Origin: Robbsia betulipollinis
GTDB lineage: Bacteria > Pseudomonadota > Gammaproteobacteria > Burkholderiales > Burkholderiaceae
Assembly (NCBI RefSeq): GCF_026624755.1
Contig: NZ_JAPMXC010000010.1
Coordinates: 579,054 to 643,053 of the forward strand
Direction: 5' to 3'
Length of the DNA stretch: 64,000 nt
The notes under the pieces are model-generated. The model was not told where the DNA came from. It saw only the letters and a list, made by a program, of their open reading frames with translations, and did no database searches. This document shows positions 8,927 to 18,291 of the stretch, piece by piece (position 1 is the first letter of the stretch; each line of letters starts with the position of its first letter). A program made the position numbers and the translations under genes.

Positions 8927-9421
8927 CTATTTCGCGGCCGTTTCCAGACCGCCGGTCTTCATCGAGCGGACCGCGGCTTCGGCGTCCGGCGCGAGATTCT
9001 GGTGGTCCAGATCGAGTTCGAACGCGACGCGCTGCGATTTCTTGCCGGACGCGTAGTCGGCGTCCAGCTCGCTGAGGCGGCGCTCGTACCAGTTCTGCAC
9101 GCACGCCTCGTCGTGGCAGTTCTTCTGGCGCCACTGCCACTGATGATCGCGTGCGGCGGCAAGCGACTGCTTGTCGGGCGCAACGTCCTGCGCATGCCTG
9201 TAGGCGAGCGCGAGCTGATCGTCGAGCTTGGACAGATACGGGTTGTGACACACCTGCAGTTCCGAGTACGACGCGTTCTTGCCGCATTGAAAACTGGCGG
9301 CGTGGGCGCTCAGGCCCAGGCCCCCTGCGGCGCTCAGCAGCAGCGCCGCGGCGGCGCGGCCGAGCCACCGGGCGTGCGCGGAGGGCCGGTCCTGGCGATA
9401 TGGGGTAGTAGAAAGATGCAC
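8927..9421 (-). CDS. LprI-like (DUF1311) secreted cysteine protein
   Basis: A 164-residue protein with a twin-basic N-terminus, a hydrophobic signal segment (AAAALLLSAAGGLGLSAHA) and a mature domain with four cysteines (FQCG, QVCHN, NCHD, ACVQ) in the spacing of the lysozyme-inhibitor LprI N-terminal family. The YSELQVC motif and the aromatic-basic tail WYERRLSELD are typical. It should be periplasmic and disulfide-bonded; whether it inhibits lysozyme is unknown. The start is GTG at 9421 with AGGA seven bases upstream. The C-terminal extension of about 40 residues (from YASGKKSQRVAFELD) is specific to this protein. Confidence 0.72.
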   Translation of the reverse strand: MHLSTTPYRQDRPSAHARWLGRAAAALLLSAAGGLGLSAHAASFQCGKNASYSELQVCHNPYLSKLDDQLALAYRHAQDVAPDKQSLAAARDHQWQWRQKNCHDEACVQNWYERRLSELDADYASGKKSQRVAFELDLDHQNLAPDAEAAVRSMKTGGLETAAK

Positions 9422-9590
9422 TTCGAGTCCTTTTACGAATAATTATTGCACTCGACAGGGTCGCTCACACCTGCCGTCCCGGGGTTCACATGGAGCCGCA
9501 GGGAAATGATGGCGGCAAGTCGAAGCTGACGAAACGTCGAATACGGACCGGGGCGGCCAATTCCTTACGAAATCTTTCTTCTCGGTAAGA

Positions 9591-9668
9591 CGGTTTCCTC
9601 AGGGAAACCGCCATTGCGGCGCGGTGCCGTTCGCGCATAACATCGCCCTGTCACAAATCGTCCCCACA
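9591..9668 (+). promoter_or_regulatory. Upstream region of ugpB: hairpin dyad and partial Pho-box-like site
   Basis: Two signals precede ugpB. A perfect 8-bp dyad CGGTTTCC-TCAG-GGAAACCG lies at 9591-9610 and could be an operator or a short hairpin. At 9648-9668 there is CTGTCACAAAT followed by CGTCCCCACA: the first heptamer and the AAAT spacer match the Pho-box consensus, but the second heptamer is degenerate. Since ugp operons are classic PhoB targets, phosphate control is plausible; the second half-site makes this a weak call. Confidence 0.35.
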
Positions 9669-9703
9669 ATCGCGCCACAATGTTGACCGACGGAGATTCC
9701 TGC

Positions 9704-11023
9704 ATGACGCGATTCGCATTTCCCGGCGTGATTTGCGCCATCCTTCTTGCCCTGGGTTGCGCGCCGGCCCGCGCCGCGACGGAGATTCCGCTCTGGCATG
9801 CGATGGAAGCGGCGCTGGGCGAGCGGCTGAACGATATCGCGAAAGATTTCAACGCCTCGCAGGCCGATTACAGGATCGTGCCGGTTTTCAAGGGAACGTA
9901 CGACGAAACGCTCGCGGCCGGTGTCGCCGCATATCGCAGCGGCACCGCGCCCGCGATCCTGCAGGTCTACGAAGTGGGCACCGCCACGATGATCGCCGCC
10001 CGGAAGGCGGTGATCCCGGTGTCCGAGGTTTTCCGTCAGGCGGGCCTGCCGCTGGACGAGAAAGCCTTCGTTCCCGGCATCGCGAGCTATTACAGCGATG
10101 CGAAGACCGGCCATCTGGTGGCGATGCCGTTCAACAGCTCGACCCCGGTCCTGTATTACAACAAGGATGCCTTCAAGAAGGCGGGTCTCGATCCCGAGCA
10201 ACCGCCGCGCACCTGGGCCGACGTCGAACGGGACGCGCTGCGGCTGAAGGCGGCGGGGATGTCCTGCGGCTATTCTTCCGGGTGGCAAAGCTGGATCCAG
10301 CTGGAAAACTACAGCGCCTGGCAGGCGGTGCCCTTCGCGTCGCGCAACAATGGCTTCGACGGCAACGATGCCGTCCTGGAATTCAACCGGCCCTTGCAGG
10401 TCGCGCATATCGCCTTCCTGCAAAAGATGCTGAAGGAAGGCGGTTTTTCGTACGTGGGGCGCAAGGACGAACCGGTGTCGAAGTTCTACAGCGGCGATTG
10501 CGGGATCATCACGAATTCGTCGGGCTCGCTCGCAACCATCCGCAAATACGCGAAGTTCGCTATCGGCACCGGCATGATGCCGTACGATGCGAACGTCAAG
10601 GGCGCGCCGCAGAACGCCATCATCGGGGGCGCGAGTCTTTGGGTGCTGGCCGGGAAGGACCCCGCCGTCTACAAGGGCGTCGCGCGTTTCTTTGCCTATC
10701 TCGCCTCTCCCGCGGTCGCCGCGAAATGGCATCAGGACACCGGCTATCTGCCGGTCACGCAGGCCGCCTACGATCTGACGCGGCAATCGGGTTTCTATGC
10801 CCGCAACCCCGGTAGCGAGACGGCGATCCGGCAGATGCTGAACCGGCCCCCCTTGCCGTTCACCAAGGGGCTGCGCCTGGGCAACATGCCGCAGATCCGT
10901 ACCGTCATCGATGAGGAACTCGAACAGGTCTGGTCCGGCAAGAAGACGCCGCAGGAGGCGCTGGACGCGGCGGTCGCGCGTGGCAACGACCTGTTGCGGC
11001 GTTTCGAAAAAGCGGGGGGGTGA
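9704..11023 (+). CDS. ugpB: sn-Glycerol-3-phosphate ABC transporter, periplasmic binding protein
   Basis: A 439-residue group-1 solute-binding protein. The signal peptide starts [20 protein letters not shown] and is cleaved near [13 protein letters not shown]. Mature features typical of UgpB are the [20 protein letters not shown] opening, [17 protein letters not shown] and [17 protein letters not shown]. It captures glycerol-3-phosphate and glycerophosphodiesters in the periplasm and delivers them to UgpAE. First gene of a tightly packed ugpBAECQ operon (stop TGA shares bases with the ugpA start). ATG at 9704 is used because the signal peptide begins there. Confidence 0.93.
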   Translation: MTRFAFPGVICAILLALGCAPARAATEIPLWHAMEAALGERLNDIAKDFNASQADYRIVPVFKGTYDETLAAGVAAYRSGTAPAILQVYEVGTATMIAARKAVIPVSEVFRQAGLPLDEKAFVPGIASYYSDAKTGHLVAMPFNSSTPVLYYNKDAFKKAGLDPEQPPRTWADVERDALRLKAAGMSCGYSSGWQSWIQLENYSAWQAVPFASRNNGFDGNDAVLEFNRPLQVAHIAFLQKMLKEGGFSYVGRKDEPVSKFYSGDCGIITNSSGSLATIRKYAKFAIGTGMMPYDANVKGAPQNAIIGGASLWVLAGKDPAVYKGVARFFAYLASPAVAAKWHQDTGYLPVTQAAYDLTRQSGFYARNPGSETAIRQMLNRPPLPFTKGLRLGNMPQIRTVIDEELEQVWSGKKTPQEALDAAVARGNDLLRRFEKAGG

Positions 11024-11916
11024 TGGACACGCGGTCGCGCAATTCGGTGTTTCGCGCGGGATTCCTGCCCTATCTTCTGGTGACGCCGCAGTTGGCGATC
11101 ACCGCGGTGTTCTTCCTGTGGCCCGCGGCCGAGGCACTGTGGCAGGCGCTGCAAACGCAGGACGCGTTCGGCACCAGCAGCGAATTCGTCGGTCTGGCGA
11201 ATTTCGCACGGTTGTTCCGTGACCCCCTCTATCTGGCCTCGTTCAATACGACGCTGATCTTCTGCACGCTGGTCAGCGTCGCGGCGCTGGCGATCGGGCT
11301 TCTGCTCGCGGCCTGTGCCGAACGGGTCAGCCGCGGCGTGCGCGCCTACCGCACGCTGCTGATCTGGCCCTACGCGGTGGCGCCGGCCATCGCCGCGGTG
11401 CTCTGGATGTTCCTGTTCAATCCGAGCATCGGGCTGGTCACCTACGCGCTGGCGCGTTACGGCATCGCGTGGAACCACGCGTTGAACGGCCATCAGGCGA
11501 TGTTCCTGGTGGTGCTCGCCTCGGTCTGGAAGCAGGTCAGCTACAACTTCCTGTTCTTCTATGCCGGCCTGCAGGCGATTCCCCGTTCGCTGATCGAGGC
11601 CGCGGCGCTCGACGGCGCGGGGCCGGTGCGGCGCTTTTTCGGTATTGCGCTGCCGCTGCTGTCGCCCACGAGTTTCTTTCTGCTCACCGTCAACCTCGTC
11701 TATGCGTTTTTCGATACGTTCCCGGTCATCGACGCCGCCACCGGCGGCGGCCCCGCGCAGTCGACCAAGACCCTGATCTACAAGATCTACATCGAGGGAT
11801 TCCAGGGCCTGGACATCGGCACGTCCGGCGCGCAGTCGGTGGTGCTGATGGTGATCGTCGTCGCGCTGACCGTCGTGCAGTTCCGTTGGGTCGAACGCCG
11901 GGTGCAGTACGGATGA
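11023..11916 (+). CDS. ugpA: sn-Glycerol-3-phosphate ABC transporter permease UgpA
   Basis: A 297-residue inner-membrane permease with six predicted helices, beginning with [20 protein letters not shown]. The cytoplasmic EAA loop is [20 protein letters not shown], which docks on the UgpC ATPase. The ATG at 11023 overlaps the ugpB stop (TGATG); a GTG three bases earlier is possible. Its 3' end overlaps ugpE (ATGA). Partner of UgpE in the transport channel. Confidence 0.93.
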   Translation: MDTRSRNSVFRAGFLPYLLVTPQLAITAVFFLWPAAEALWQALQTQDAFGTSSEFVGLANFARLFRDPLYLASFNTTLIFCTLVSVAALAIGLLLAACAERVSRGVRAYRTLLIWPYAVAPAIAAVLWMFLFNPSIGLVTYALARYGIAWNHALNGHQAMFLVVLASVWKQVSYNFLFFYAGLQAIPRSLIEAAALDGAGPVRRFFGIALPLLSPTSFFLLTVNLVYAFFDTFPVIDAATGGGPAQSTKTLIYKIYIEGFQGLDIGTSGAQSVVLMVIVVALTVVQFRWVERRVQYG

Positions 11917-12758
11917 TAGAAAACCGCCGGGGTTTCGATCTTTTCTGTCATGCGGTGCTGTTGATCGGCGTGGGCCTCGTCATCTTTCCCGTGTACGTCG
12001 CATTTTGCGCGGCGACCATGGACGAGCACCAGGTCTTCACGGTGCCGCTGTCGCTGCTGCCCGGGCGTCATCTGCTGGACAATATCGCCACGGTCTGGAC
12101 GCATGGCAGCGGCGGCGCCGCGAGTCCCTTCGGACGGATGCTGCTCAACAGTCTGGTGATGGCGCTCGTCATCGCCTTCGGCAAGATCGCCGTGTCGATC
12201 CTCTCCGCCTATGCCATCGTGTTCTTCCGCTTCCGCTTCCGCATGACGGCGTTCTGGCTGATCTTCATCACGCTGATGCTGCCTGTCGAAGTACGGATCT
12301 TCCCCACGGTGCAGGTCGTGTCGTCGCTGCACCTCGCGAACACCTACGCGGGGTTGACCCTGCCGCTGCTGGCATCGGCCACCGCGACGTTCCTGTTCCG
12401 GCAGTTTTTCATGACGCTGCCCGACGAATTGATCGAGGCCGCGCGGATCGACGGCGCGGGCGCCTGGCGCTTTTTCTGGGATATTTTGCTGCCGCTCACG
12501 CGTACGCCGATCGCCGCGCTCTTCGTCATCACCTTCATCTACGGCTGGAACCAGTATCTCTGGCCGATCCTGATCACGAACCAGCCTTCGCTGCAGACGG
12601 CGGTAGTGGGCATCAAGAGCATGATCGCCTCGGGCGACACGGCGACCGAATGGCATCTGGTCATGACGGCCACGCTGCTGGCGATGCTGCCGCCGCTCGC
12701 CGTGGTGTTGCTGATGCAGCGCTGGTTCGTCCGGGGTCTGGTCGACACCGAAAAATAA
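11913..12758 (+). CDS. ugpE: sn-Glycerol-3-phosphate ABC transporter permease UgpE
   Basis: A 281-residue permease starting [19 protein letters not shown], with a first helix then the periplasmic [18 protein letters not shown] segment typical of UgpE, and the EAA loop [20 protein letters not shown]. The ATG overlaps the ugpA TGA by four bases, so translation is coupled. The frame is open further upstream but this is shadow sequence over ugpA. Forms the heterodimeric channel with UgpA. Confidence 0.93.
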   Translation: MIENRRGFDLFCHAVLLIGVGLVIFPVYVAFCAATMDEHQVFTVPLSLLPGRHLLDNIATVWTHGSGGAASPFGRMLLNSLVMALVIAFGKIAVSILSAYAIVFFRFRFRMTAFWLIFITLMLPVEVRIFPTVQVVSSLHLANTYAGLTLPLLASATATFLFRQFFMTLPDELIEAARIDGAGAWRFFWDILLPLTRTPIAALFVITFIYGWNQYLWPILITNQPSLQTAVVGIKSMIASGDTATEWHLVMTATLLAMLPPLAVVLLMQRWFVRGLVDTEK

Positions 12759-12768
12759 CGAGGCATGC

Positions 12769-13953
12769 ATGGCGGCACTGACCCTGAAGGGCATCAAGAA
12801 ATCGTACGACGGGGGCCGGCAGTTCGTGCTGCATGGCATCGACCTCGACGTGGCCGACGGTGAATTTGTGGTGATGGTCGGCCCCTCGGGGTGCGGTAAA
12901 TCCACGCTGCTACGCATGGTGGCAGGCCTGGAAACCGTCACGGACGGCACGATCGAAATCGGCACGCGCGTGGTCAACACGCTGGAGCCCAAGGCCCGCG
13001 ACATCGCCATGGTGTTTCAGAATTACGCTTTGTATCCGCATATGAGCGTCGCGCAGAACATGGCTTATGCGCTGAAGATCGCCGGCGTCGCGCGTGCCGA
13101 GATCGACGAGCGGGTGGCGAACGCCGCCCGCATACTCGAACTCGAACCGCTGTTGCAGCGCAAGCCCCGCGAATTGTCCGGCGGCCAGCGGCAACGCGTG
13201 GCGATGGGGCGCGCCATCGTGCGGGAGCCGGCGGTGTTTCTCTTCGACGAACCGCTTTCGAATCTGGACGCGAAGCTGCGCGTGCAGATGCGTCTGGAGA
13301 TCCAGCGCCTGCATGCGCGGCTTGGCACCACCAGCCTCTACGTGACGCACGATCAGATCGAAGCAATGACGCTGGCGCAGCGCGTCGTCGTCATGAATCG
13401 CGGGCGTGCCGAGCAGATCGGCAAGCCGACCGAGGTATATGAAAAACCGGCAAGCGTGTTCGTCGCGGGTTTCATGGGGTCGCCGGCGATGAACCTGTTC
13501 GAAGGGCGCGTATCGGATGGCGGCGACGCATTCATGGTGGCGGGAAACGGTCCGACGCTCCCGCTGGCAGCGGAATTTACCGCGCTGTGTCGGGAGCGGC
13601 CTGCCGCCGGCATTGCCGCGCACCAGCGGATCGCCGGCCGCGAATGCATCCTCGGGATTCGTCCCGAGCATTTGTCGCCCGCGGCCGGGGCCGACGGTGA
13701 CGGTGGCGACGGCAGCGCCGGTGGTTTCGCCGCGACGCGTGCCGGCGCCTGTCCGACGGCGACGCTGGTCGTGGATTCCTGCGAGTTGCTGGGCGCCGAC
13801 ACGATCGCGCATGGTCGTTGGGGCCGGCATGACGTTGCCTGCCGCCTGCCGCACGAACATCGGCCGGCGCCCGGCGAGCGCTTGCGCGTGGCGTTGCCGC
13901 CGGCGCGGCTGCACCTGTTCGACGCCGCCACCGGTGTCCGTTTGAACGGATGA
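12769..13953 (+). CDS. ugpC: sn-Glycerol-3-phosphate ABC transporter ATPase UgpC
   Basis: A 394-residue MalK/UgpC-type ATPase. Walker A is GPSGCGKST, the signature [13 protein letters not shown] and Walker [12 protein letters not shown], with the switch His in [10 protein letters not shown]. The C-terminal TOBE regulatory part (from about residue 240) is longer than usual because of a Gly/Asp/Ala-rich insert near [15 protein letters not shown]. It begins 10 bp after ugpE behind a GAGG ribosome site. It energises UgpAE and in homologues is inhibited by phosphate signals. Confidence 0.93.
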   Translation: MAALTLKGIKKSYDGGRQFVLHGIDLDVADGEFVVMVGPSGCGKSTLLRMVAGLETVTDGTIEIGTRVVNTLEPKARDIAMVFQNYALYPHMSVAQNMAYALKIAGVARAEIDERVANAARILELEPLLQRKPRELSGGQRQRVAMGRAIVREPAVFLFDEPLSNLDAKLRVQMRLEIQRLHARLGTTSLYVTHDQIEAMTLAQRVVVMNRGRAEQIGKPTEVYEKPASVFVAGFMGSPAMNLFEGRVSDGGDAFMVAGNGPTLPLAAEFTALCRERPAAGIAAHQRIAGRECILGIRPEHLSPAAGADGDGGDGSAGGFAATRAGACPTATLVVDSCELLGADTIAHGRWGRHDVACRLPHEHRPAPGERLRVALPPARLHLFDAATGVRLNG

Positions 13954-13996
13954 TTTTTCACACGGTATGATGGCGCACCCCTTCCAGGAGATGCCG

Positions 13997-14779
13997 ATGC
14001 AGGACTGGCCCTACCCACGCATCGTCGCGCATCGCGGCGGCGGATCGCTCGCGCCCGAGAACACGCTCGAAGCGATCGACGCCGGACGTGCGCTCGGCCT
14101 GCGCATGATCGAATTCGACGCCAAGCTCGCGGCGGACGACACCGTCTTCCTGCTGCATGACGACCGCGTCGACCGCACGTCCGACGGTCGGGGCGAGGCC
14201 GGGGCGATGTCCTACGCGCAGTTGCGCGCGCTCGACGCCGGGCACTGGTTCGACGCGCGTTTCGCCGGCGCGCGCATGCCCACGCTCGCGGAGGTCGCGC
14301 AACGCTGCGCGAGCGGACGCATCGCGGCGAATATCGAAATCAAGCCCTCGGCGGGGCGCGATGCCGACACCGGCACGCGGGTAGCGCGCACCGCCGCGCG
14401 GGAGTGGGCGGCATGCCGGGGCGACGCGGCGTTGACGCCGCTGCTGTCGTCCTTCTCGTTCGTCGCACTGGAGGCGGCCGCGCATGCCGCCCCCGACCTG
14501 CCCCGTGGACTGCTGTACCGCGAGGTGCCGGACGACTGGCGGGTGCAGGCCGCCGCCTTGTCCTGCAAATCGCTGCATGCCCGTCACACCGCACTGACCG
14601 AAAGGCGCGTCGCCGATATCAAGGCAGCGGGATTGTGGATCCTCGCCTATACGGTCAATGACCCGGAAGTGGCCCGCAGGCTCGGTGCCTGGGGCGTCGA
14701 CGCGATCTGTACCGATCGCATCGACCTGATCGGCGCCGATTTCTTCGCGGCGGCCGGTGCTGCAGGACCCGAATCATAG
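13997..14779 (+). CDS. ugpQ: Cytoplasmic glycerophosphodiester phosphodiesterase UgpQ
   Basis: A 260-residue GDPD-family enzyme that splits glycerophosphodiesters into an alcohol and glycerol-3-phosphate. The catalytic signatures are AHRGGGSLAPENT near the N-terminus, EFDAKLAADDTVFLLHDD (metal-binding Glu/Asp and the second His) and NIEIKPSAG. It lacks a signal peptide, as expected of UgpQ. The start ATG at 13997 (MQDWPYP) is set by AGGAG six bases upstream at 13986-13990, making the earlier in-frame ATGs unlikely. It is the fifth gene of the ugp operon. Confidence 0.92.
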   Translation: MQDWPYPRIVAHRGGGSLAPENTLEAIDAGRALGLRMIEFDAKLAADDTVFLLHDDRVDRTSDGRGEAGAMSYAQLRALDAGHWFDARFAGARMPTLAEVAQRCASGRIAANIEIKPSAGRDADTGTRVARTAAREWAACRGDAALTPLLSSFSFVALEAAAHAAPDLPRGLLYREVPDDWRVQAAALSCKSLHARHTALTERRVADIKAAGLWILAYTVNDPEVARRLGAWGVDAICTDRIDLIGADFFAAAGAAGPES

Positions 14780-14845
14780 GGTCATAATGGGTCATCGACA
14801 GCGCGCCGGATGGTGCGCGCACGACCCCGTTCAGGAGATCCCGAC

Positions 14846-15769
14846 ATGACCCCGGGTTACACCAAGCCTCTCTATATTCTGCCGTTCGATCATCGCGCTT
14901 CCTATGTGAAAGGCATGTTCGATCTGAAGGCCCCGCTGAGCGCGGCCGACCACGCGCGCGTGTCCGACAGCAAGCGTCTCATCTATGAAGGCTTCCAGGC
15001 GGCGCTCGCCGACCCCGACGACGCGGTGTCGCGCGACGCGGCCGGTATTCTCGTGGACGAGGAATTCGGTGCCGATATCCTCGCGGAGGCGAACGCGAAA
15101 GGCTATCTGACCGCCGTATCGACCGAGAAAAGCGGTTCCGACGAATTCGATTTCGAGTATGGCGACGCGTTCGGTCAGCACCTCGACGACGTGCGGCCGA
15201 CCTTCGCGAAAGCCCTGGTGCGCTACAACCCGGCAGGCGATGCGGCGTTGAACGCCCGCCAGACCGCGCGCCTGAAGCGCCTGTCCGATTTTTGCCTGGA
15301 AAGAAAGTTGCCCTTCATGTTCGAGCTGCTGGTGCCGGCCACCGAGGCGCAGCTTCAGCAGGCGGGCGGCGACAAGGATGCCTATGACCGCACGCAGCGC
15401 GCCGAATTGATGCGCGCGGCAATCCTCGCCTTGCAGGATGCGGGCGTCGAACCGGCGATCTGGAAAATCGAGGGCCTGGACACGCGCGAGGATGCCGCAC
15501 GAATCGTCGCGGCCGCGCGGCGCGATGGCCGCGACGAAGTGGGCTGCATCATTCTGGGACGGGGTGCCGACGACGCCAAGGTGGGCGACTGGCTGCGTAT
15601 CGCCGCCAGCGTCCCGGGCTTCATCGGTTTCGCCGTGGGGCGGACGAGTTTCTGGGACCCGGTCGCGGCGTTCGAAGCGAAGAAAATCGGACGCAACGAG
15701 GCGGCGCGGCAGATCGGCGCGCGCTACCGGCAATGGGCCGACACCTTCGAGGCCGCGCGCGTGGCCTGA
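14846..15769 (+). CDS. DUF2090 aldolase-like protein (IolC C-terminal-domain family)
   Basis: A 307-residue stand-alone DUF2090 protein starting MTPGYTKPLYILPFDHRASY behind AGGAG. The PFDHR opening, ILVDEEFGADIL, VSTEKSG and FMFELLVPAT are typical of this TIM-barrel family, related to class I aldolases; the same domain is fused to 5-dehydro-2-deoxygluconokinase (IolC) in many proteobacteria. A Lys in WKIEGLD is a candidate Schiff-base residue. It lies 66 bp after ugpQ on the same strand, suggesting it belongs to the ugp transcript. Its substrate is unknown; a link to sugar-phosphate or inositol-derived breakdown products is inference. Confidence 0.78.
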   Translation: MTPGYTKPLYILPFDHRASYVKGMFDLKAPLSAADHARVSDSKRLIYEGFQAALADPDDAVSRDAAGILVDEEFGADILAEANAKGYLTAVSTEKSGSDEFDFEYGDAFGQHLDDVRPTFAKALVRYNPAGDAALNARQTARLKRLSDFCLERKLPFMFELLVPATEAQLQQAGGDKDAYDRTQRAELMRAAILALQDAGVEPAIWKIEGLDTREDAARIVAAARRDGRDEVGCIILGRGADDAKVGDWLRIAASVPGFIGFAVGRTSFWDPVAAFEAKKIGRNEAARQIGARYRQWADTFEAARVA

Positions 15770-15838
15770 GGCCGACCTGCGCGGGCGGCAGACGGCTGGA
15801 CGCGATGCCCCGGGCCGGGGGCGGGTCCTGGCCTGGGT

Positions 15839-18067
15839 CTACTGCGCTGGCGCGGCCAGGGCTTTCCGGTGAACGGTGTCAGCCTTCGGCAACTTGCCCA
15901 TGAGGCCCATCTGCCACAGCGCGAAGGCCCATTCGTCGGCCTGCTTGCCGACGTACTGCGACAGGCTCGACCCCATGCCGTGTCCCGCGTCGTAGTCAAT
16001 GCGAAGCAGCACGGGCCGGCCACTGCTCGTCGCCGCCTGCACCCGCGCGGCCATTTTCAGCATGTGCCATGACGAGACGCGCGGATCGTTCGCACCGGTC
16101 GTGAACATCACCGCGGGGTAGGGCGTACCGTCGTGCACGTGCGCGTAGGCGCTCATCGCGTACAGGCCATGGAAGCCTTCTTCCGTCGAGGTCGAACCGA
16201 ATTCCGGCACGTTCGGCGGGCCGTTCGGCTCGGTTTCGGAGCGCAGCGTATCGGAGATGCCCACGTCGTCGAGGATCACGCGGAAGAGCGCCGGATCGAC
16301 TGTAAGGGCACCGCCCATCACGATGCCGCCCGCGCTCGCGCTGTTCGCCGCGAGGAATTTCGACTGCGTGTAGCGCTGGTCGATCATGTACTGCGCCGAC
16401 GCCAGAAAATCCATGATCGTATTGATCTTCTTCAGCTTCTGGCCCGCGCGATGCCAGGCATCGCCATACTCGCCGCCGCCGCGCATGTGCGATACCGCGA
16501 TGATGCCGCCGTGATCGACCCATGCCTGCCAGGCGGGACGATAGACCGGATCCATCGATATCCCGTAACTGGCGTAACCGAAAACGATCGTCGGATGCGA
16601 GCCATCCTGCTTCACGCCCCTGCGCGCGATGATCGAGACGGGGATACGTGTGCCGTCGTAGCTCGTCGCGAATTCGTCGCGCACTTCCATGTCGTCCGAT
16701 TCGCTGGTCGCGGGCGGCACCAGACCGGTATCCTTCGCCGCGCCGGTTTGCGGATCGTAGACCAGCTCGCGCGGCGCCTTGATCCAGCTTTGGAGCGCGA
16801 ACATCACGCCCGGCGAACGCGGGTCCGTGCTCAGGTCCCGCACCGAGCCCGAGAAGGGCAGCGCGATCGTCTGACCGTCCTTGCCGTCGAGCGACACCCG
16901 GCGCAATGCGAAGCTCGCGCCGGCGCGTTCGCTGAGATAAATCGCGTCCTGCGCGAACCGGAAGCTGTCCAGCACGTTCGGGCCTTCCGGCACGACCACG
17001 TCGGCATGCGCGACGTCCGGTTGCGCGAACGGCGTGGACAGCAGCTGGAAGCGCGATGCGCCCTTCTCGGAGAGGAAGTAGAGACGGTCGCCGTGCAGGC
17101 GCACCTCGGTCACGCCGTCTTCCGGGGTCGCGATCTTGCGCCATGGCGTGTTCGCGCCATGGATCTGATCGAGCGGCGCGACATAGAAGGTATTGGGCGT
17201 CTCGTCCATATTGCGGTTCGCGACCGCCACCGCGTACGGGGAATCCGGCGACAGCAGCACGTAGCTGCCCTGGCCTTCCGGTACGTCGACATGGGCCGAC
17301 ACCCCGCGCCCGAACACCGCCTCGTCGCCTTCGCCGTCGGTGTGCTGCCCGAGCGTGTGCAGGAAGGTCACGGCGTTGTATTCGCTTTGCGACGGCGGCG
17401 TATCCGGTCCCGCTTTCGGATAGCGTAGATAGAAGAAGGACTGGTTGTCGTTGCGCCAGGACACCACGCAGTCGCTCGTACGGTCGATGGTCTCCGCGAG
17501 GTCGCGGCCGCTCGTCAGGTCGAAGATGTGCAGGACGCTTTTCTCGGAACCCCCTTCGGAGATGCCGTAGGCCACGTAGCGGCCATCCCAGGAAGGCGAG
17601 AACCAGTCGAGCGCGACATGGTGCGCGCTGTCCTTGGCGAGCTTGGCCGGGTCGACGAGGATATGCTCCTCGCCCTGGACGCCGTCCCGGTAGGCGAGCT
17701 TGGGCAGATTGGCGCCCGGCTCCATGACCTGATAGAACAGCCGGTTGCCGCGCCGCGTGAAGTGGTCGCGCCGCAGGTCCTTGCCCATCAGGCCCTGGAT
17801 CTGTTTGGCCAGCGCATCACGGCCGGGAATGCGGTCGACGACCTGGCGCGTGTAGTCCGCCTGCGCCTTCATCCAGCGCTGGACTTCCGGATCCTTCAGG
17901 TTTTCCATGTAGCGGTAGTTGTCGACCACGGCCGTACCGAAGTAGGTATCGGTGACCGGGCGTATCGGCGCGACGGGTGGCGCCTCGATGGCGGCCCAGG
18001 CGGCTTGCGTGCCAGCGAACAAGGCGGCCGCGAGGGCCGTGGCGATAAGCGATTTTTCTGTTTTCAA
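15839..18067 (-). CDS. Secreted prolyl oligopeptidase family serine peptidase (S9A)
   Basis: A 742-residue enzyme with a signal peptide MKTEKSLIATALAAALFAGT ending AAWA, so it acts in the periplasm or outside. The N-terminal seven-bladed propeller (about 90-440) starts with the family PVTDTYFGTAVVDNYRYMEN segment; the C-terminal alpha/beta hydrolase has the nucleophile in NSASAGGIVMGG, the acid in TGANDPRV and the His in YDAGHGMGSS. It should cut short peptides after proline. The start is a TTG at 18067; the frame is open much further upstream (to 18889) but that part overlaps the kinase gene and has no signal-peptide logic. It sits 224 bp downstream of the kinase. Confidence 0.9.
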   Translation of the reverse strand: MKTEKSLIATALAAALFAGTQAAWAAIEAPPVAPIRPVTDTYFGTAVVDNYRYMENLKDPEVQRWMKAQADYTRQVVDRIPGRDALAKQIQGLMGKDLRRDHFTRRGNRLFYQVMEPGANLPKLAYRDGVQGEEHILVDPAKLAKDSAHHVALDWFSPSWDGRYVAYGISEGGSEKSVLHIFDLTSGRDLAETIDRTSDCVVSWRNDNQSFFYLRYPKAGPDTPPSQSEYNAVTFLHTLGQHTDGEGDEAVFGRGVSAHVDVPEGQGSYVLLSPDSPYAVAVANRNMDETPNTFYVAPLDQIHGANTPWRKIATPEDGVTEVRLHGDRLYFLSEKGASRFQLLSTPFAQPDVAHADVVVPEGPNVLDSFRFAQDAIYLSERAGASFALRRVSLDGKDGQTIALPFSGSVRDLSTDPRSPGVMFALQSWIKAPRELVYDPQTGAAKDTGLVPPATSESDDMEVRDEFATSYDGTRIPVSIIARRGVKQDGSHPTIVFGYASYGISMDPVYRPAWQAWVDHGGIIAVSHMRGGGEYGDAWHRAGQKLKKINTIMDFLASAQYMIDQRYTQSKFLAANSASAGGIVMGGALTVDPALFRVILDDVGISDTLRSETEPNGPPNVPEFGSTSTEEGFHGLYAMSAYAHVHDGTPYPAVMFTTGANDPRVSSWHMLKMAARVQAATSSGRPVLLRIDYDAGHGMGSSLSQYVGKQADEWAFALWQMGLMGKLPKADTVHRKALAAPAQ

Positions 18068-18291
18068 TTGGCGTCCCGACCGTGATGAATGCCGCGAGAG
18101 GATGGCATTTAAAAATTGGACGCGCAAGTTTTTGAAAGATCCCGGCATGGGGCGGTCGCGGCTCGCCGAGCTTGTACCGGGCGGTACGCCTTGCCGTCCA
18201 GCCTGCCGGTTGCCCCACCCGTGACTCGCCGCTCGCCGCCACTTCCCGGTTCGACGGAAGCGATGAAGTGGTAGTGTTTTTCGACGTCGTG

